Source of the DNA: Chitinispirillales bacterium ANBcel5
GTDB lineage: Bacteria > Fibrobacterota > Chitinivibrionia > Chitinivibrionales > Chitinispirillaceae
DNA length: 38,358 nucleotides
Direction of reading: 5' to 3'
Assembly: GCA_029688955.1 (NCBI GenBank)
Contig: JARUKZ010000042.1
Location: forward strand, 1 to 38,358
Shown here: positions 16,160 to 25,717 of the stretch, piece after piece
How positions within the stretch are numbered: the stretch's first letter is position 1
Layout of the letters: each line of letters begins with the position of its first letter
The notes under the pieces: generated by a model
Seen by the model: the letters and a program-made list of their open reading frames with translations, nothing else
Databases searched by the model: none
Told to the model about the DNA's origin: nothing
Made by a program: the position numbers and the translations under genes

Positions 16160-17078
16160 TCTCTCCCCCTCCGAGTAAATAAAGGACAGCCATCCTGACC
16201 GCCACACCGTTTGTAACCTGATCAAGGATAACAGATCCGCCCCAGTCTGCAACATTTGAAGCGAGCTCTACGCCTCTGTTAACAGGCCCCGGGTGCATAA
16301 TTAGCACATTATCTTTGAGCCCGGAAAGCTTCTCCAGATCAAGGCCATAACGCTGACGATACTCTCTTATGGAGGGAAATACCGCGCTTGACTGTCTCTC
16401 AAGCTGCATCCTTAACAACATCACCACATCAGCCCCCTCCAGAGCCTCATCGAGATTATCGGTAACCGGCACTCCAAGGCAGTTTGAATGCTGTGGTAAA
16501 AGTGTAGGAGGCCCGCATAGTACCACATCCATGCCCATGGTTTTCATACCCCAGGCATTCGATCGTGCTACTCTGCTATGGAAAATATCTCCGATAATTG
16601 CCACCTTCAATCCCTTAAGTTTACCAAGCTTCTGACTTATTGTCATCATATCCAACAGTGCCTGAGTAGGATGCTCATGAAGGCCATCACCGGCGTTCAC
16701 AATCACAGCATTGGTGCATTGGGTCAGAAAATGTGGTACACCGGCAGCACTATGCCGAACAACTACCATATCAATCTTCATAGCCTCAATATTACGGATG
16801 GTATCTTTTAACGTCTCCCCTTTCGCAACAGAGCTGGTAGATGAGGAAAAATTAAGGGGACTTGCGGAGAGACGTTTTTCCGCAAGCTCAAAAGAGATTC
16901 GCGTTCTTGTACTGTTTTCATAAAACAGATTTACAACTGTTTTTCCCCGTAATGTAGGTACAACCTTTATCTCCCGCTGAAGCACTTCGTAAAAAGAGTC
17001 TGCGGTATTAAGGATAAGGTCTATATCTTCCCTGCAAACATCTTCGAGCCCTAACAAGTGCTGGATTTGAAGCCCCAT
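16152..17078 (-). CDS. pyrB: Aspartate carbamoyltransferase catalytic subunit
   Basis: This ~308-aa enzyme forms carbamoyl-aspartate from carbamoyl phosphate and aspartate. It shows FYENSTRTRISFELAEKRL (carbamoyl phosphate site), VAKGETLKDT, HPTQALLDMMTI and HPGPVNRGVEL in the expected order. ATG 17078 (MGLQIQHLLGLEDV) is preferred, with AAGGTG nine bases upstream. A GTG at 17090 overlapping the pyrR stop is the alternative. No pyrI regulatory subunit gene lies next to it, so regulation probably comes through PyrR or another route. It sits between pyrR and pyrC in a tightly packed operon. Confidence 0.93.
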   Translation of the reverse strand: MGLQIQHLLGLEDVCREDIDLILNTADSFYEVLQREIKVVPTLRGKTVVNLFYENSTRTRISFELAEKRLSASPLNFSSSTSSVAKGETLKDTIRNIEAMKIDMVVVRHSAAGVPHFLTQCTNAVIVNAGDGLHEHPTQALLDMMTISQKLGKLKGLKVAIIGDIFHSRVARSNAWGMKTMGMDVVLCGPPTLLPQHSNCLGVPVTDNLDEALEGADVVMLLRMQLERQSSAVFPSIREYRQRYGLDLEKLSGLKDNVLIMHPGPVNRGVELASNVADWGGSVILDQVTNGVAVRMAVLYLLGGGENG

Positions 17079-17082
17079 GGCT

Positions 17083-17634
17083 TTAGTCACCTTCCTGAAG
17101 TTCCATTAACCACAATGAATCCTCACCCTCAATCTCTTTTACCCTAAGTGACACCACCTGATTTGGCAGAGTAGTGATCTTTTTACCCACATAATCGGCT
17201 CTGATAGGCAGCTCCCGATTTCCCCGGTCAATAAGTACCGCTAACTGTATGGTTTTTGGTCGTCCAAAATCCATAAGTGCATCCAGTGCCGCTCTGACAG
17301 TTCTTCCAGTATAGAGCACATCATCAACTAAAATGATGTTTTTTTCATTGATATCAAAGGGAATGTCGGTAACCTGAACCTGGGGTTGTTTAAAAGCGGT
17401 TCGGTAATCATCGCGATACAACGTCGCATCCAATACCCCGCTTGAGAGCTCAATGTTTTCCAGGTTCTTTATTTTATGCGCGATTCTGTTGGCCAGAAAT
17501 ACACCACGAGTCTGCATACCAACTATGGCCAGATTTGAGATAGCCATGCTGTGACGCTCCAAAATCTGGTGGGTGATACGGGTAAGAGCCCTGTCCAGGG
17601 CATGAGGATCCATAAGCTGTTCAAGTTTTTTCAT
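17083..17634 (-). CDS. pyrR: Bifunctional pyr operon regulator / uracil phosphoribosyltransferase
   Basis: This 183-aa PRTase-fold protein binds UMP/UTP and, in characterised bacteria, RNA attenuators of pyr genes. It also has weak uracil phosphoribosyltransferase activity. The PRPP loop is IILVDDVLYTGRTVRAALDA (~residues 99-118), with IVGMQTRGVFLANRI and LPIRADYVGKKI also typical. It heads the pyrR-pyrB-pyrC set. I found no PyrR-binding hairpin with terminator/antiterminator in front of it, and no ribosome-binding site before the ATG. Control may therefore be at promoter level here. Confidence 0.92.
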   Translation of the reverse strand: MKKLEQLMDPHALDRALTRITHQILERHSMAISNLAIVGMQTRGVFLANRIAHKIKNLENIELSSGVLDATLYRDDYRTAFKQPQVQVTDIPFDINEKNIILVDDVLYTGRTVRAALDALMDFGRPKTIQLAVLIDRGNRELPIRADYVGKKITTLPNQVVSLRVKEIEGEDSLWLMELQEGD

Positions 17635-18002
17635 GGATACAAAATAGTTTGACCTGAAAGATGAGTCAAGATAACTGATGGAGCCCAGGATAATTTAAGG
17701 ATTATCTTAGTTATACAAAGCTTCCCCATCACTGGCTAAGCCTGTTATCGTCCTCAAACTGAGGCTAAATACAGGTGATCTGTATCTACAAAGTGCGGAG
17801 ATCTCAGGAGAATTTGTGTAGTAACATATAACCGTACAATCGTCCCTAATACAGCACAAACCCTTAATTTAGAGCCATACCTGAACATTTACACTCTTTT
17901 TGTGTAGTAATTATCTTGCCTGTTTCTCAGCAAACTCCAGATTTTTTGACTATGTTATAGCCAAACAACAACTGTCATTCTGCTCGTAAGGAGAAGTGAG
18001 TT
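17635..18002. other. Divergent spacer between pyrR and the PL11 lyase gene
   Basis: These 368 bases contain no gene-like frame. Apart from the possible pyrR promoter at its left end and AAGGAG before the lyase ATG at its right end, I see no strong hairpin, operator-like palindrome or RNA motif. Confidence 0.5.
17641..17669 (-). promoter_or_regulatory. Possible promoter immediately upstream of pyrR
   Basis: On the minus strand TTGACT (17664-17669) and TATTTT (17641-17646) are separated by exactly 17 bases, and only six bases lie between the -10-like box and the pyrR ATG. If used, it would yield a leaderless or near-leaderless transcript, consistent with the absence of a Shine-Dalgarno sequence. 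This is pattern matching only. Confidence 0.3.
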
Positions 18003-20624
18003 ATGGGTACAGATAGGCTCAGATTTCCAAACATGACATTTTTGTGCACTCCTCTACTGTTTTTACTGCTTGTGTTTTTTTCTTCAAGCGCACAGATGCA
18101 GGTTGAACGTTTAAATAGAGGGCTTATCGCTATAAGACAGGACCAGGGGTATTATCTCAGTTGGCGCCTTCTGGGAGATGAAAGCTATACCACCGGATTT
18201 AACGTCTATCGCGACACTACCAGACTAAACTCTGAACCGATCACTGGCCCCACTAATTATATAGATGAAAACGCCCCCCTAAACAGCACTTATATAGTAA
18301 AAAGCGTGGTAAACGGTCAGGAGCAAGAAGCAAGTGAACGCGCAAGGCTGATAAACAACACAGAGGGTAACAATGCTGGGTATTTCGACATCCCACTACA
18401 GCAGCCTTCCACAGGCCCTCATGGGGGGAGATATTCACCCAATGATGCCAGTACCGGTGATCTCACTGGAGATGGGGTATATGAGGTTGTGTTGATGTGG
18501 GAACCAAACAATGCTAAGGATAATGCCCATAGGGGGGTCACCGACAATGTCTTTCTGGATGGAATTACACTTGAGGGTGAGCGTTTATGGAGAATAGATC
18601 TGGGGCCAAACATCCGGGCCGGAGCGCATTATACTCAGTTTCTGGTATTTGATTTCGATGGCAACGGCAGGTCAGAAATTATGGTAAAAACTGCTCCGGG
18701 GACAAGAGATGGTACCGGAAACTTTATCGGTATGGGACCCGCAGCTGATGCAGATCATAGCAGAACCTATCGAAACTCAGGTGGTTACATCCTTGAAGGC
18801 CCGGAATACCTCACAGTTTTTGATGGACTTACCGGAACAGAACTTGCCACCACAAATTACTGGCCTGCAAGAGGAAGAGTAGCTGATTGGGGCGACAATT
18901 ACGGAAACAGGGTTGATAGATTTAATGCAACAGTGGCTTATGTAGATGGAGAAAGACCAAGCGCCATTTTTCAACGAGGCTATTATACCCGAATGACTTT
19001 GGCTGCCTGGGACTGGAGAGATGGAGAACTTACCAGAAGGTGGACATTCGATTCAAATGATTCACAGTATAGAGATTACAGGGGGCAGGGAAATCACTCG
19101 ATTCACGTGATAGACGCTAACAACGATGGAAGACATGATTTGGTAACCGGTGCTGCAGTGATAGGGTCTGATGGCAGGGGAATGCACACCACCAGACGAG
19201 GGCATGGGGATGCGACCCACTGCACCCATATGATAAAAGATAACCCCTACCCACAAATCTTCATGCCCTATGAAAGCGGTGGAAACGGTGTTTCTCTCAG
19301 ACATGCCAATAATGGCCAAACAATCTTTCAGCACCAACAGAGCGGTGATATTGGTAGAGGCTGTGCAGCGGAACTCGACCCGCGGAGGCCAGGTTTCCAT
19401 TTCTGGGCATCCGATGGTATGGGTCTTTATGATATATCAGGAACCAGAGTTGGAGATATACCAAATTCAATAAATTTTGTAATCTGGTGGGATGGCAACC
19501 TAAGTCGCGAGCTGATGAACAGCAATACGATCACCAGATGGAGTGTAGCCAATAACAGAGGGACTGTTCTTCTTACAGGGACAGGGACCAGTTCTATTAA
19601 CGGTACAAAATCCACCCCCATACTTCAGGCCGATCTTTTTGGAGACTGGAGAGAGGAGGTGATCCTTCGTAGATCTGATAACGCACTGCGCGTCTTTACT
19701 ACAACCATGCCTACAGAACACCGTCTGTACACTTTTATGCACGACCCAGTCTATAGAGTGGCCATCTCCTGGCAACAGTCCTCATACAATCAGCCCCCCC
19801 ACCCAGGCTCCTACATCGCTACCGACATGGATTTCCCTCAATCCCAACCAAACATAATTTATGCAGGTGATCCCCCTATAACAGAAGTCAACAGAGGAAG
19901 CGGTGAATTGGTAGAAGATCTTATCGTCTTTGATATAAGTAACGCTCAAAACTGGTCTATTAAAAACGACCCTTTACCAGAACAGGAGCCTTATGGCGAC
20001 AGGGACTTTACATTTTCTTCGATTCCAAGTATTCTTGAAGACGCAGAGTGGATTTCTACAGCAATGAATTCAAGAACGAATACTTCTTTGCAACAGTATG
20101 CAACCTTCAGTCTCAAACGCGACGCGACAGTCTATATCGCACATTCAAACAGAGTGGAGGAGAAACCCCGGTGGCTTTCAGAGTATGAAGAAACAGATAT
20201 GTCACTAACAGTTTCAGAAACTGAAGAAATTTCAAGAACTTTGACAATTTATAATAAAACATTTCTTTCCGGAGATGAGATTCACCTTGAAATCAATTCA
20301 AATAACGGAACCAATCTGTCTTTAATGTACCTTGTGCTGATTTCTGATGCGTCGACAACAAGTCTCTCAACAGCCAAAAAAGGAATAAACAAAGGGAGAA
20401 TAACGACACGACTGAAAGGTAAGCACCTCTATATAAAAGCTCATGTCTCTGCTTCGGACAGGAAACCAAAAATCAGTCTATATGATATATCTGGTCGTAC
20501 AATCAACACCCTTGATATTGACCAGGTGGGGTCCACATTAAGTATTTCTGTGCCCCGTCTTTCTTCAGGGGTTTACCTGATTAATATTGCCGGAAAAAAA
20601 CAGTCGATTGTAATAGGGAGGTAA
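18003..20624 (+). CDS. Secreted rhamnogalacturonan endolyase (PL11) with C-terminal module and sorting tail
   Basis: This 873-aa secreted enzyme cleaves the rhamnogalacturonan-I backbone of pectin by beta-elimination. A signal peptide (to about residue 31, FFSSSAQ) is followed by an N-terminal beta domain and the PL11 beta-propeller (~35-620) with its Asp-rich calcium loops: DLTGDGVYEVV, DFDGNGRSEIMVKTAPGT, DANNDGRHDLVTG and DLFGDWREEVILR. Residues ~630-775 form a module also found in the next gene (GDRDF, TAMNSRTN, IAHSNRVEEKP, SLMY). The last ~80 residues (ISLYDISGRTINTLDI ... GVYLINI) look like a type-A sorting domain of the type IX secretion kind. AAGGAG precedes the ATG. This and the beta-helix protein probably act on the same polysaccharide. 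Confidence 0.9.
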   Translation: MGTDRLRFPNMTFLCTPLLFLLLVFFSSSAQMQVERLNRGLIAIRQDQGYYLSWRLLGDESYTTGFNVYRDTTRLNSEPITGPTNYIDENAPLNSTYIVKSVVNGQEQEASERARLINNTEGNNAGYFDIPLQQPSTGPHGGRYSPNDASTGDLTGDGVYEVVLMWEPNNAKDNAHRGVTDNVFLDGITLEGERLWRIDLGPNIRAGAHYTQFLVFDFDGNGRSEIMVKTAPGTRDGTGNFIGMGPAADADHSRTYRNSGGYILEGPEYLTVFDGLTGTELATTNYWPARGRVADWGDNYGNRVDRFNATVAYVDGERPSAIFQRGYYTRMTLAAWDWRDGELTRRWTFDSNDSQYRDYRGQGNHSIHVIDANNDGRHDLVTGAAVIGSDGRGMHTTRRGHGDATHCTHMIKDNPYPQIFMPYESGGNGVSLRHANNGQTIFQHQQSGDIGRGCAAELDPRRPGFHFWASDGMGLYDISGTRVGDIPNSINFVIWWDGNLSRELMNSNTITRWSVANNRGTVLLTGTGTSSINGTKSTPILQADLFGDWREEVILRRSDNALRVFTTTMPTEHRLYTFMHDPVYRVAISWQQSSYNQPPHPGSYIATDMDFPQSQPNIIYAGDPPITEVNRGSGELVEDLIVFDISNAQNWSIKNDPLPEQEPYGDRDFTFSSIPSILEDAEWISTAMNSRTNTSLQQYATFSLKRDATVYIAHSNRVEEKPRWLSEYEETDMSLTVSETEEISRTLTIYNKTFLSGDEIHLEINSNNGTNLSLMYLVLISDASTTSLSTAKKGINKGRITTRLKGKHLYIKAHVSASDRKPKISLYDISGRTINTLDIDQVGSTLSISVPRLSSGVYLINIAGKKQSIVIGR

Positions 20625-20798
20625 ATATGTTTAAAATAGAACTAAAATGGTAAAACATTGTTTATTAATAATCCTTTCTGCTGTGCCGAAAAAAGGATAC
20701 TTATTTATACAGAACAGGGTCAAGCATAGGTTAGTAAGATTAAAATTCGCCACATACAGTGTAAGTCAGGGTACACTTTAAAGTCTAAGGGAGATGTT

Positions 20799-23045
20799 AT
20801 GTTTATAAGAGATTTATATCGCAGGGTAATAAAAATTATGGTAATGTTGTGTGTTTTTCTTATGATTCCTCAAACAGCAACAGCACAAACAACTGCCGAA
20901 ATAACCAGATCAGGCTCAACCTGGTCTACCGACATCGGATCGAACACCGAATATAGCGGTTCAAGCCTTGCGGCGGCAATAAACGCGGCAAGCAGTGCGA
21001 TGCGTGATGGTACCATAAATATCAGAAACTCCGGTTCATTGGATGACAGAATATCCCCCCGAGCCAACCAAACCTTTGATTTCCACGAAAATGAGATCAG
21101 CGCTTCCGGCAGTGCTGGTTTCAGGGCCAACCGGGTAAACGGAATCACTATTCGTAACCTGCGTATGACCGGCTCCCCCACCTCGCCCATGTCTTTTCAT
21201 GGCTGCTCACATCTTCACTTTCATAACGTATCCATGATTTTTGATGGAAGAGGTGGAGGTGTAAGAGTGGATAACGACCGGGGAAACCCTGTGCGCACCA
21301 CCAATTTAAGAGTAACCGGTGGAATACGGATAGAGGGCACACGCGGCCACGGATTTGAAACCTACACAGTAGATACGATTTTCATCGACCGATTCATTTC
21401 AAGGAATACCAATTACTGCGGCCTTATTCTCAATGATTCAAGAAACGCAGAGATCGGCTATATTTACGCTTACAGAGCCGATCACGGGGGTGGATATGCG
21501 GGCTTTAGAACCGCTAACAGAAATGGGCCCAACATCGTTGTTGACACACTGATCACCGTTGATTGCGGAAGAGGCTTTTTTAGTGTTTCGAGGAGTCATG
21601 GTACTACTATAAATTATGTCAACATAACGGGTTCGACCGGGCATGGAATGCTTATACAAAACGCGGAGGATGTTCATATCAGAGGCGGGGTGATATGGAA
21701 TAATAATTGTGGCGAAGCAATCAGGTTTTCAACCGACCCGGGCTCTGCGGGTGGTTATATGGACTGCAGAAATAACATTATAGAAAATGTGCGAATATTT
21801 GATGACAGAGGACCAAACCGACAACAGGTTTACGGTATAAGGGAAACCTCAGATGGCGGCAGAACAGGGTATAATATCGTCCGCAACTGTGATCTTAGAG
21901 ATGCAGGCAGCAACAGATCAAGAGACCTTGTGCTTGACGGGGTCAATTCACAATCGATCGGAAACGCGCTAACCGGCGATCCTCCGCTTCTCCCCGATGA
22001 TGGTGGTATTGTCGAACCAGACGATCCTATCGACAGAGGTTCCGGCGACTTTTTTGAAAACCTTACTCTCTTTGAGACCACAAACGCCAATAACTGGAAC
22101 ATTATGAGTGATTTCAGTTCTGGACAGACAAGTTTTGGTGACAGAGATTTTATTGTCGAATCTATTCCTGATTATTTAAACGGAAGCGAATGGATCCAAA
22201 CAGCAATGAATTCAAGGACGAATGCATCCATTGATAACTACGCTTTCTTTACAGCCAACACAAACGGTTTTCTGTTCATTGCGCACTCAGACAGAATAGA
22301 GGAAAAACCGGAGTGGCTCTCTAACTATGAAAACACCGAAGAAACTATAACTATTGAAGAAGACACTGAAACACACAGAACATTAACTCTGTACAGAAAA
22401 GCGATATCTCAGGGTGATGAAATAGAACTTGGGATTAATTCAAGTGACGGAACAACCCTTTCACTTATGTATATACCTATAATCACCGATCAGACCGATT
22501 ACTGTGAACCCACAGCTATCACCCCTTACACATCAGTAAATGATGAAGATTGGGTTGAAGGCACAGAAGTAACGCTACTTGAAGGTGAAAGTGTTCAACT
22601 TGGTCCCCACCCCGAGCAGGAGGAGTCCTGGACCTGGAGCGGACCTGATGAGTTCTCAACCCAGAGCCGCGAAATTGAACTTAGTAACATCTCCTCTGAT
22701 CAGGCCGGTGAATATACAGCTGTTTTCACCAATGACTGTGGCGAAGAAAGTGAAATCACTTTTACTGTTGTCGTAGAGCCATCGGTTTCAGTTTCTAAGC
22801 AGCTGTACCCATCTAAGCCAAAGGTGTCCCTTAAGAACAATTCCATAAAGCTAATGAATCCGGGTACAAGCGAATGGACTATGTCTATTTTCGATCTTAG
22901 GGGAAAAACTCTTTTACGCAAAACTATAAACTCCGGTACTCATACGATACCTCTTTACACTCTAATACAAAATGGGTCTTATATTATTAGAGTAAACAAC
23001 GGTAATGAACTAATAGTAAACAGAAGAATAAACATAATTCAGTAA
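20799..23045 (+). CDS. Secreted right-handed beta-helix protein with shared module, Ig-like domain and sorting tail
   Basis: This 748-aa exported protein has a signal peptide ending near TATAQT (residues 1-30). Residues ~50-395 are parallel beta-helix repeats (NGITIRNLRMTG, LHFHNVSMIFDG, GTTINYVNITGSTGHGMLI, VHIRGGVIWNNN), the fold of pectate lyases and other polysaccharidases. I see no decisive catalytic motif, so lyase is only the likeliest activity. Residues ~410-560 repeat the module of the preceding lyase. An Ig-like domain follows (YCEPTAITPYTS ... YTAVFTNDCGEES, with two cysteines), then a sorting tail (WTMSIFDLRGKTLL ... GSYIIRVNNG). It follows the PL11 gene by 174 bases on the same strand, and pectin breakdown is the common theme. 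Confidence 0.8.
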   Translation: MFIRDLYRRVIKIMVMLCVFLMIPQTATAQTTAEITRSGSTWSTDIGSNTEYSGSSLAAAINAASSAMRDGTINIRNSGSLDDRISPRANQTFDFHENEISASGSAGFRANRVNGITIRNLRMTGSPTSPMSFHGCSHLHFHNVSMIFDGRGGGVRVDNDRGNPVRTTNLRVTGGIRIEGTRGHGFETYTVDTIFIDRFISRNTNYCGLILNDSRNAEIGYIYAYRADHGGGYAGFRTANRNGPNIVVDTLITVDCGRGFFSVSRSHGTTINYVNITGSTGHGMLIQNAEDVHIRGGVIWNNNCGEAIRFSTDPGSAGGYMDCRNNIIENVRIFDDRGPNRQQVYGIRETSDGGRTGYNIVRNCDLRDAGSNRSRDLVLDGVNSQSIGNALTGDPPLLPDDGGIVEPDDPIDRGSGDFFENLTLFETTNANNWNIMSDFSSGQTSFGDRDFIVESIPDYLNGSEWIQTAMNSRTNASIDNYAFFTANTNGFLFIAHSDRIEEKPEWLSNYENTEETITIEEDTETHRTLTLYRKAISQGDEIELGINSSDGTTLSLMYIPIITDQTDYCEPTAITPYTSVNDEDWVEGTEVTLLEGESVQLGPHPEQEESWTWSGPDEFSTQSREIELSNISSDQAGEYTAVFTNDCGEESEITFTVVVEPSVSVSKQLYPSKPKVSLKNNSIKLMNPGTSEWTMSIFDLRGKTLLRKTINSGTHTIPLYTLIQNGSYIIRVNNGNELIVNRRINIIQ

Positions 23046-23065
23046 CCAGGTTTTTAGCAAAGTTG

Positions 23066-23089
23066 AAGGCGGCTTTTATCTACCGCTTT
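23066..23089 (+). terminator. Weak terminator-like hairpin after the beta-helix gene
   Basis: AAGGCGG and CCGCTTT can pair (seven pairs, one G-U) around a 10-base loop, followed by TCAGCTTTTAAGG. The T tract is poor, so this may only be a processing or pausing structure. Confidence 0.35.
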
Positions 23090-23210
23090 CAGCTTTTAAG
23101 GAAATGTTGTAGAGTGAAAAGAATAAATGTAAGTTTAATATGGAAGTGTTAAAAGATTTATATTATTGTTTCTTACACCTGTTTGGGCAGCCATTATAGT
23201 GGAAAAAAAT

Positions 23211-24044
23211 GTGGATATCTATAATTATACAGATTACCGTAAATTCCTAAACGATTATTATACGGAAAATAAAAAGAAGTACCCCTATTTCACACTGCGC
23301 TACATAGCCCAAAAGGTGGGGTTTAAATCCGCCAGCCTTTTTAGCCAAATCATACGTGCAAGAACCAATATTTCACCTGATCTGGCTCACCGTTTTACCG
23401 TTTTTCTAAAGCTCTCAGATGCTCAGGGTGATTATTTTAAAAAACTTGTTCTCTATAATCAGGCAAAATGTCATAATGATAAAAAGAGATATTTTCAGGC
23501 ACTTACGAGTTTCAGAATGTCCAAAATTCGTCATATTGATTCGAAGTACTTCTATTTCTATGATAAATGGTATTATAGTGCAATAAGAGAGGTTCTGTAT
23601 ATAAAACCTCTCAGACTTGAAGATTACCGTTTTTTGGCCGGATTGCTTGAGCCATCGATATCTCCTGTTCAGGCCAAACAAGCACTCTTAAACCTTGAGA
23701 AATGGGGGTTCATTGTAAAGAATAGTGATGGACTCTACTATAGATCAGACTGCCTCAGTACCACCACCGGAACAAACGTAAAGTCATTTTATATCAATAA
23801 CTACCAAACAGAAGTACTAACACTTGCTCACAAAGCAATAGACAGTCTGTCTAAAGATTGCAAAGAGTTCTCAAGTCTCACTATGAGTTTATCAGATGAA
23901 GCTTACAGTCGTTTTCTTGAAGAGTTGCAGCTTTTTAGACACAAACTGCTTTCTATAGCTGAAGATGATAAAAATGAAAATCGAATATATCAACTTAACT
24001 TTCAGTTTTTCCCCCTTACAAAACAGATAAAGAGGAGTTTGTAA
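23211..24044 (+). CDS. TIGR02147-family predicted transcriptional regulator
   Basis: This ~277-aa cytosolic protein begins with MDIYNYTDYRKFLNDYYTE, the hallmark of the paralogous family first seen in Fibrobacter succinogenes. A helix-turn-helix-like section follows (LRYIAQKVGFKSASLFSQII and on to SPDLAHRFTVFLKLSD, residues ~25-75). The rest is the DUF4423-type C-terminal region with WYYSAIREVLY and ALLNLEKWGFIVKNSDGLY. GTG 23211 is chosen because family similarity starts there and GTGGA precedes it; GTG 23199 and TTG 23166 are alternatives. It overlaps the next gene by one base (TAATG), so the two proteins are translationally coupled and probably act together. Confidence 0.85.
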   Translation: MDIYNYTDYRKFLNDYYTENKKKYPYFTLRYIAQKVGFKSASLFSQIIRARTNISPDLAHRFTVFLKLSDAQGDYFKKLVLYNQAKCHNDKKRYFQALTSFRMSKIRHIDSKYFYFYDKWYYSAIREVLYIKPLRLEDYRFLAGLLEPSISPVQAKQALLNLEKWGFIVKNSDGLYYRSDCLSTTTGTNVKSFYINNYQTEVLTLAHKAIDSLSKDCKEFSSLTMSLSDEAYSRFLEELQLFRHKLLSIAEDDKNENRIYQLNFQFFPLTKQIKRSL

Positions 24045-25717
24045 TGAGAGCGGTGATTGCAATAACTACACTCCTGTTCCTACTACTAAACTCATGTCAA
24101 AAAGATAGCATAGTTGGTCCGGGATCAGAAACCGTTTCTGTAGCGGCAACTCTTTATTATCCCCAGGGAATCAGAGCCGAAGGTTCAAACGTTACAATCC
24201 GAAGAAGAGATTACACTCGTCCCTTTTCACAACCACCTCAGACAATTCGCTATCCTGATGCAATCACCGATTACTCCGGTAGCTTCGTTATAGATTCAGT
24301 TATCCCGGGTTCGTATATAATAGAGGTGAATGATTCTAAAGGACATGCCATTGCACTCAACTGTGAGATAGCAGTAAGTTCAAACGGTGTTGTCGAATTA
24401 CTGCCCGATACCCTTAGGCCCGTGTCTACTTTAAGAGGACGGGTAGTCCAACGCTCACTTACCGAGAGCATCTACGTTCAAATATATGGACTTGAAAGAG
24501 ACCCAACACCTGTTAGTCATGATGGTACATTTTTTATCGATAACCTACCGCATGGTAACTTTAACCTGAGATTTGCAGAAGCATTATCTGATTCAACAAT
24601 AAAAAATGTTGAAAATGTAAGTATCGAACCGGAAAGAAACGAGGATATAGGCACATTTGATCTTGAATCAGAAAACCAGTGGAAACACGCAAAAAGTATA
24701 ACCCTCAACACCTCCCCATCCGGAGCAGATATATCCGCCGATATATTTAATTTTCCTATTCTCGTTCGCCTTAACCAATCCAATTTTGATTTTCAGCATG
24801 CAAAAACAGGCGGCACCGACCTTCTCTTTACCAATTCTTCAGGCACACCACTAACTCATGAAATCGAACGCTGGGACCCTGTAAATTCCAAAGCCGAACT
24901 TTGGGTACTCATGGATACTGTTTGGGGAGATAATGATGAGCAGTATATAATGATGCACTGGGGAAACGACAACTATACACATGCTTTCAGACACGGTGAT
25001 GTTTTTGACACTACCTTTGGATACCAGGCAGTTTTTCACTTTTCGGAACCACAGACAGATCAACTCACTGATGCCACTCATAACACCCTTAACAGTAGTG
25101 AAGATTATATCCATGGAACATCACCGATTGAATCCCATATGGCCTATGCCCGGTCTTTTAACGGTACCGATGAGTTTATTCAGGTGCCCAACACTGCTGA
25201 GAGCAAAATTAACTTCTCCTGGGAAGATTCATTTACCCTTTCGGCATGGGTTTACACTCCTTCACTTGAAGGTGAATTAAACCAGATCGTATCAAAAGGT
25301 AACATGCAGTATGGACTTCAGCTGCAGAGTAATGATATGTGGCAGTTTTTCTACTATTTCGATTCGGCCGATACCAGAGGATGGCTTACCGTAAGCGCTC
25401 CCGCAACCCCAAACCAGTGGACACATATTACAGCGGTTAAAAATCAATCAGAATTGTACCTCTATATTAACGGTACAATGGAAAGTGATGAGCCTGTGCT
25501 GATAGAAGACCACAGCAGATGGAACAATTCTCTGGATCTTTATGTTGGAAGAAGATCGCGATACAACCCTGAAACCAATGAAGACGAACGTTTTTGGAGA
25601 GGTTATATAGATGAGGTAAGAATAAAATCAGGTGTGCCAGATCCAGACCGGGTTAAGCTCTCTTTCATGAATCAAAGAGAGGAGGATTTGCTACTGATTT
25701 TCAATGAAGATTTATAG
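24044..25717 (+). CDS. DUF2341/LamG-domain surface lipoprotein
   Basis: This 557-aa predicted lipoprotein has a signal sequence ending LLLNSC, so Cys19 should be lipidated. Two carboxypeptidase-regulatory-like beta domains (about 28-110 and 115-195: LYYPQGIRAEGSNVTI, LRGRVVQRSLTESIYV) are followed by a DUF2341 domain (~210-310: FNFPILVRLNQSNFDF, ELWVLMDTVWGDND). A LamG/concanavalin-A-like domain comes last (~335-545: HFSEPQ, ARSFNGTDEFIQVPN, FTLSAWVYTP, WTHITAVKNQSELYLYINGT, YIDEVRI). Such proteins are thought to bind carbohydrate or matrix. A strong GAGGAG precedes the ATG and the gene is coupled to the TIGR02147 regulator upstream. The pair recurs in Fibrobacterota as far as I know, but its job is not established. 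Confidence 0.85.
   Translation: MRAVIAITTLLFLLLNSCQKDSIVGPGSETVSVAATLYYPQGIRAEGSNVTIRRRDYTRPFSQPPQTIRYPDAITDYSGSFVIDSVIPGSYIIEVNDSKGHAIALNCEIAVSSNGVVELLPDTLRPVSTLRGRVVQRSLTESIYVQIYGLERDPTPVSHDGTFFIDNLPHGNFNLRFAEALSDSTIKNVENVSIEPERNEDIGTFDLESENQWKHAKSITLNTSPSGADISADIFNFPILVRLNQSNFDFQHAKTGGTDLLFTNSSGTPLTHEIERWDPVNSKAELWVLMDTVWGDNDEQYIMMHWGNDNYTHAFRHGDVFDTTFGYQAVFHFSEPQTDQLTDATHNTLNSSEDYIHGTSPIESHMAYARSFNGTDEFIQVPNTAESKINFSWEDSFTLSAWVYTPSLEGELNQIVSKGNMQYGLQLQSNDMWQFFYYFDSADTRGWLTVSAPATPNQWTHITAVKNQSELYLYINGTMESDEPVLIEDHSRWNNSLDLYVGRRSRYNPETNEDERFWRGYIDEVRIKSGVPDPDRVKLSFMNQREEDLLLIFNEDL

Noticed and set aside
16160..16255. N-terminal extension of dihydroorotase to 16255
   Set aside because: It would lie wholly inside pyrB in another frame. 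ATG 16159 has GGGGGAGAG and fits the family start.
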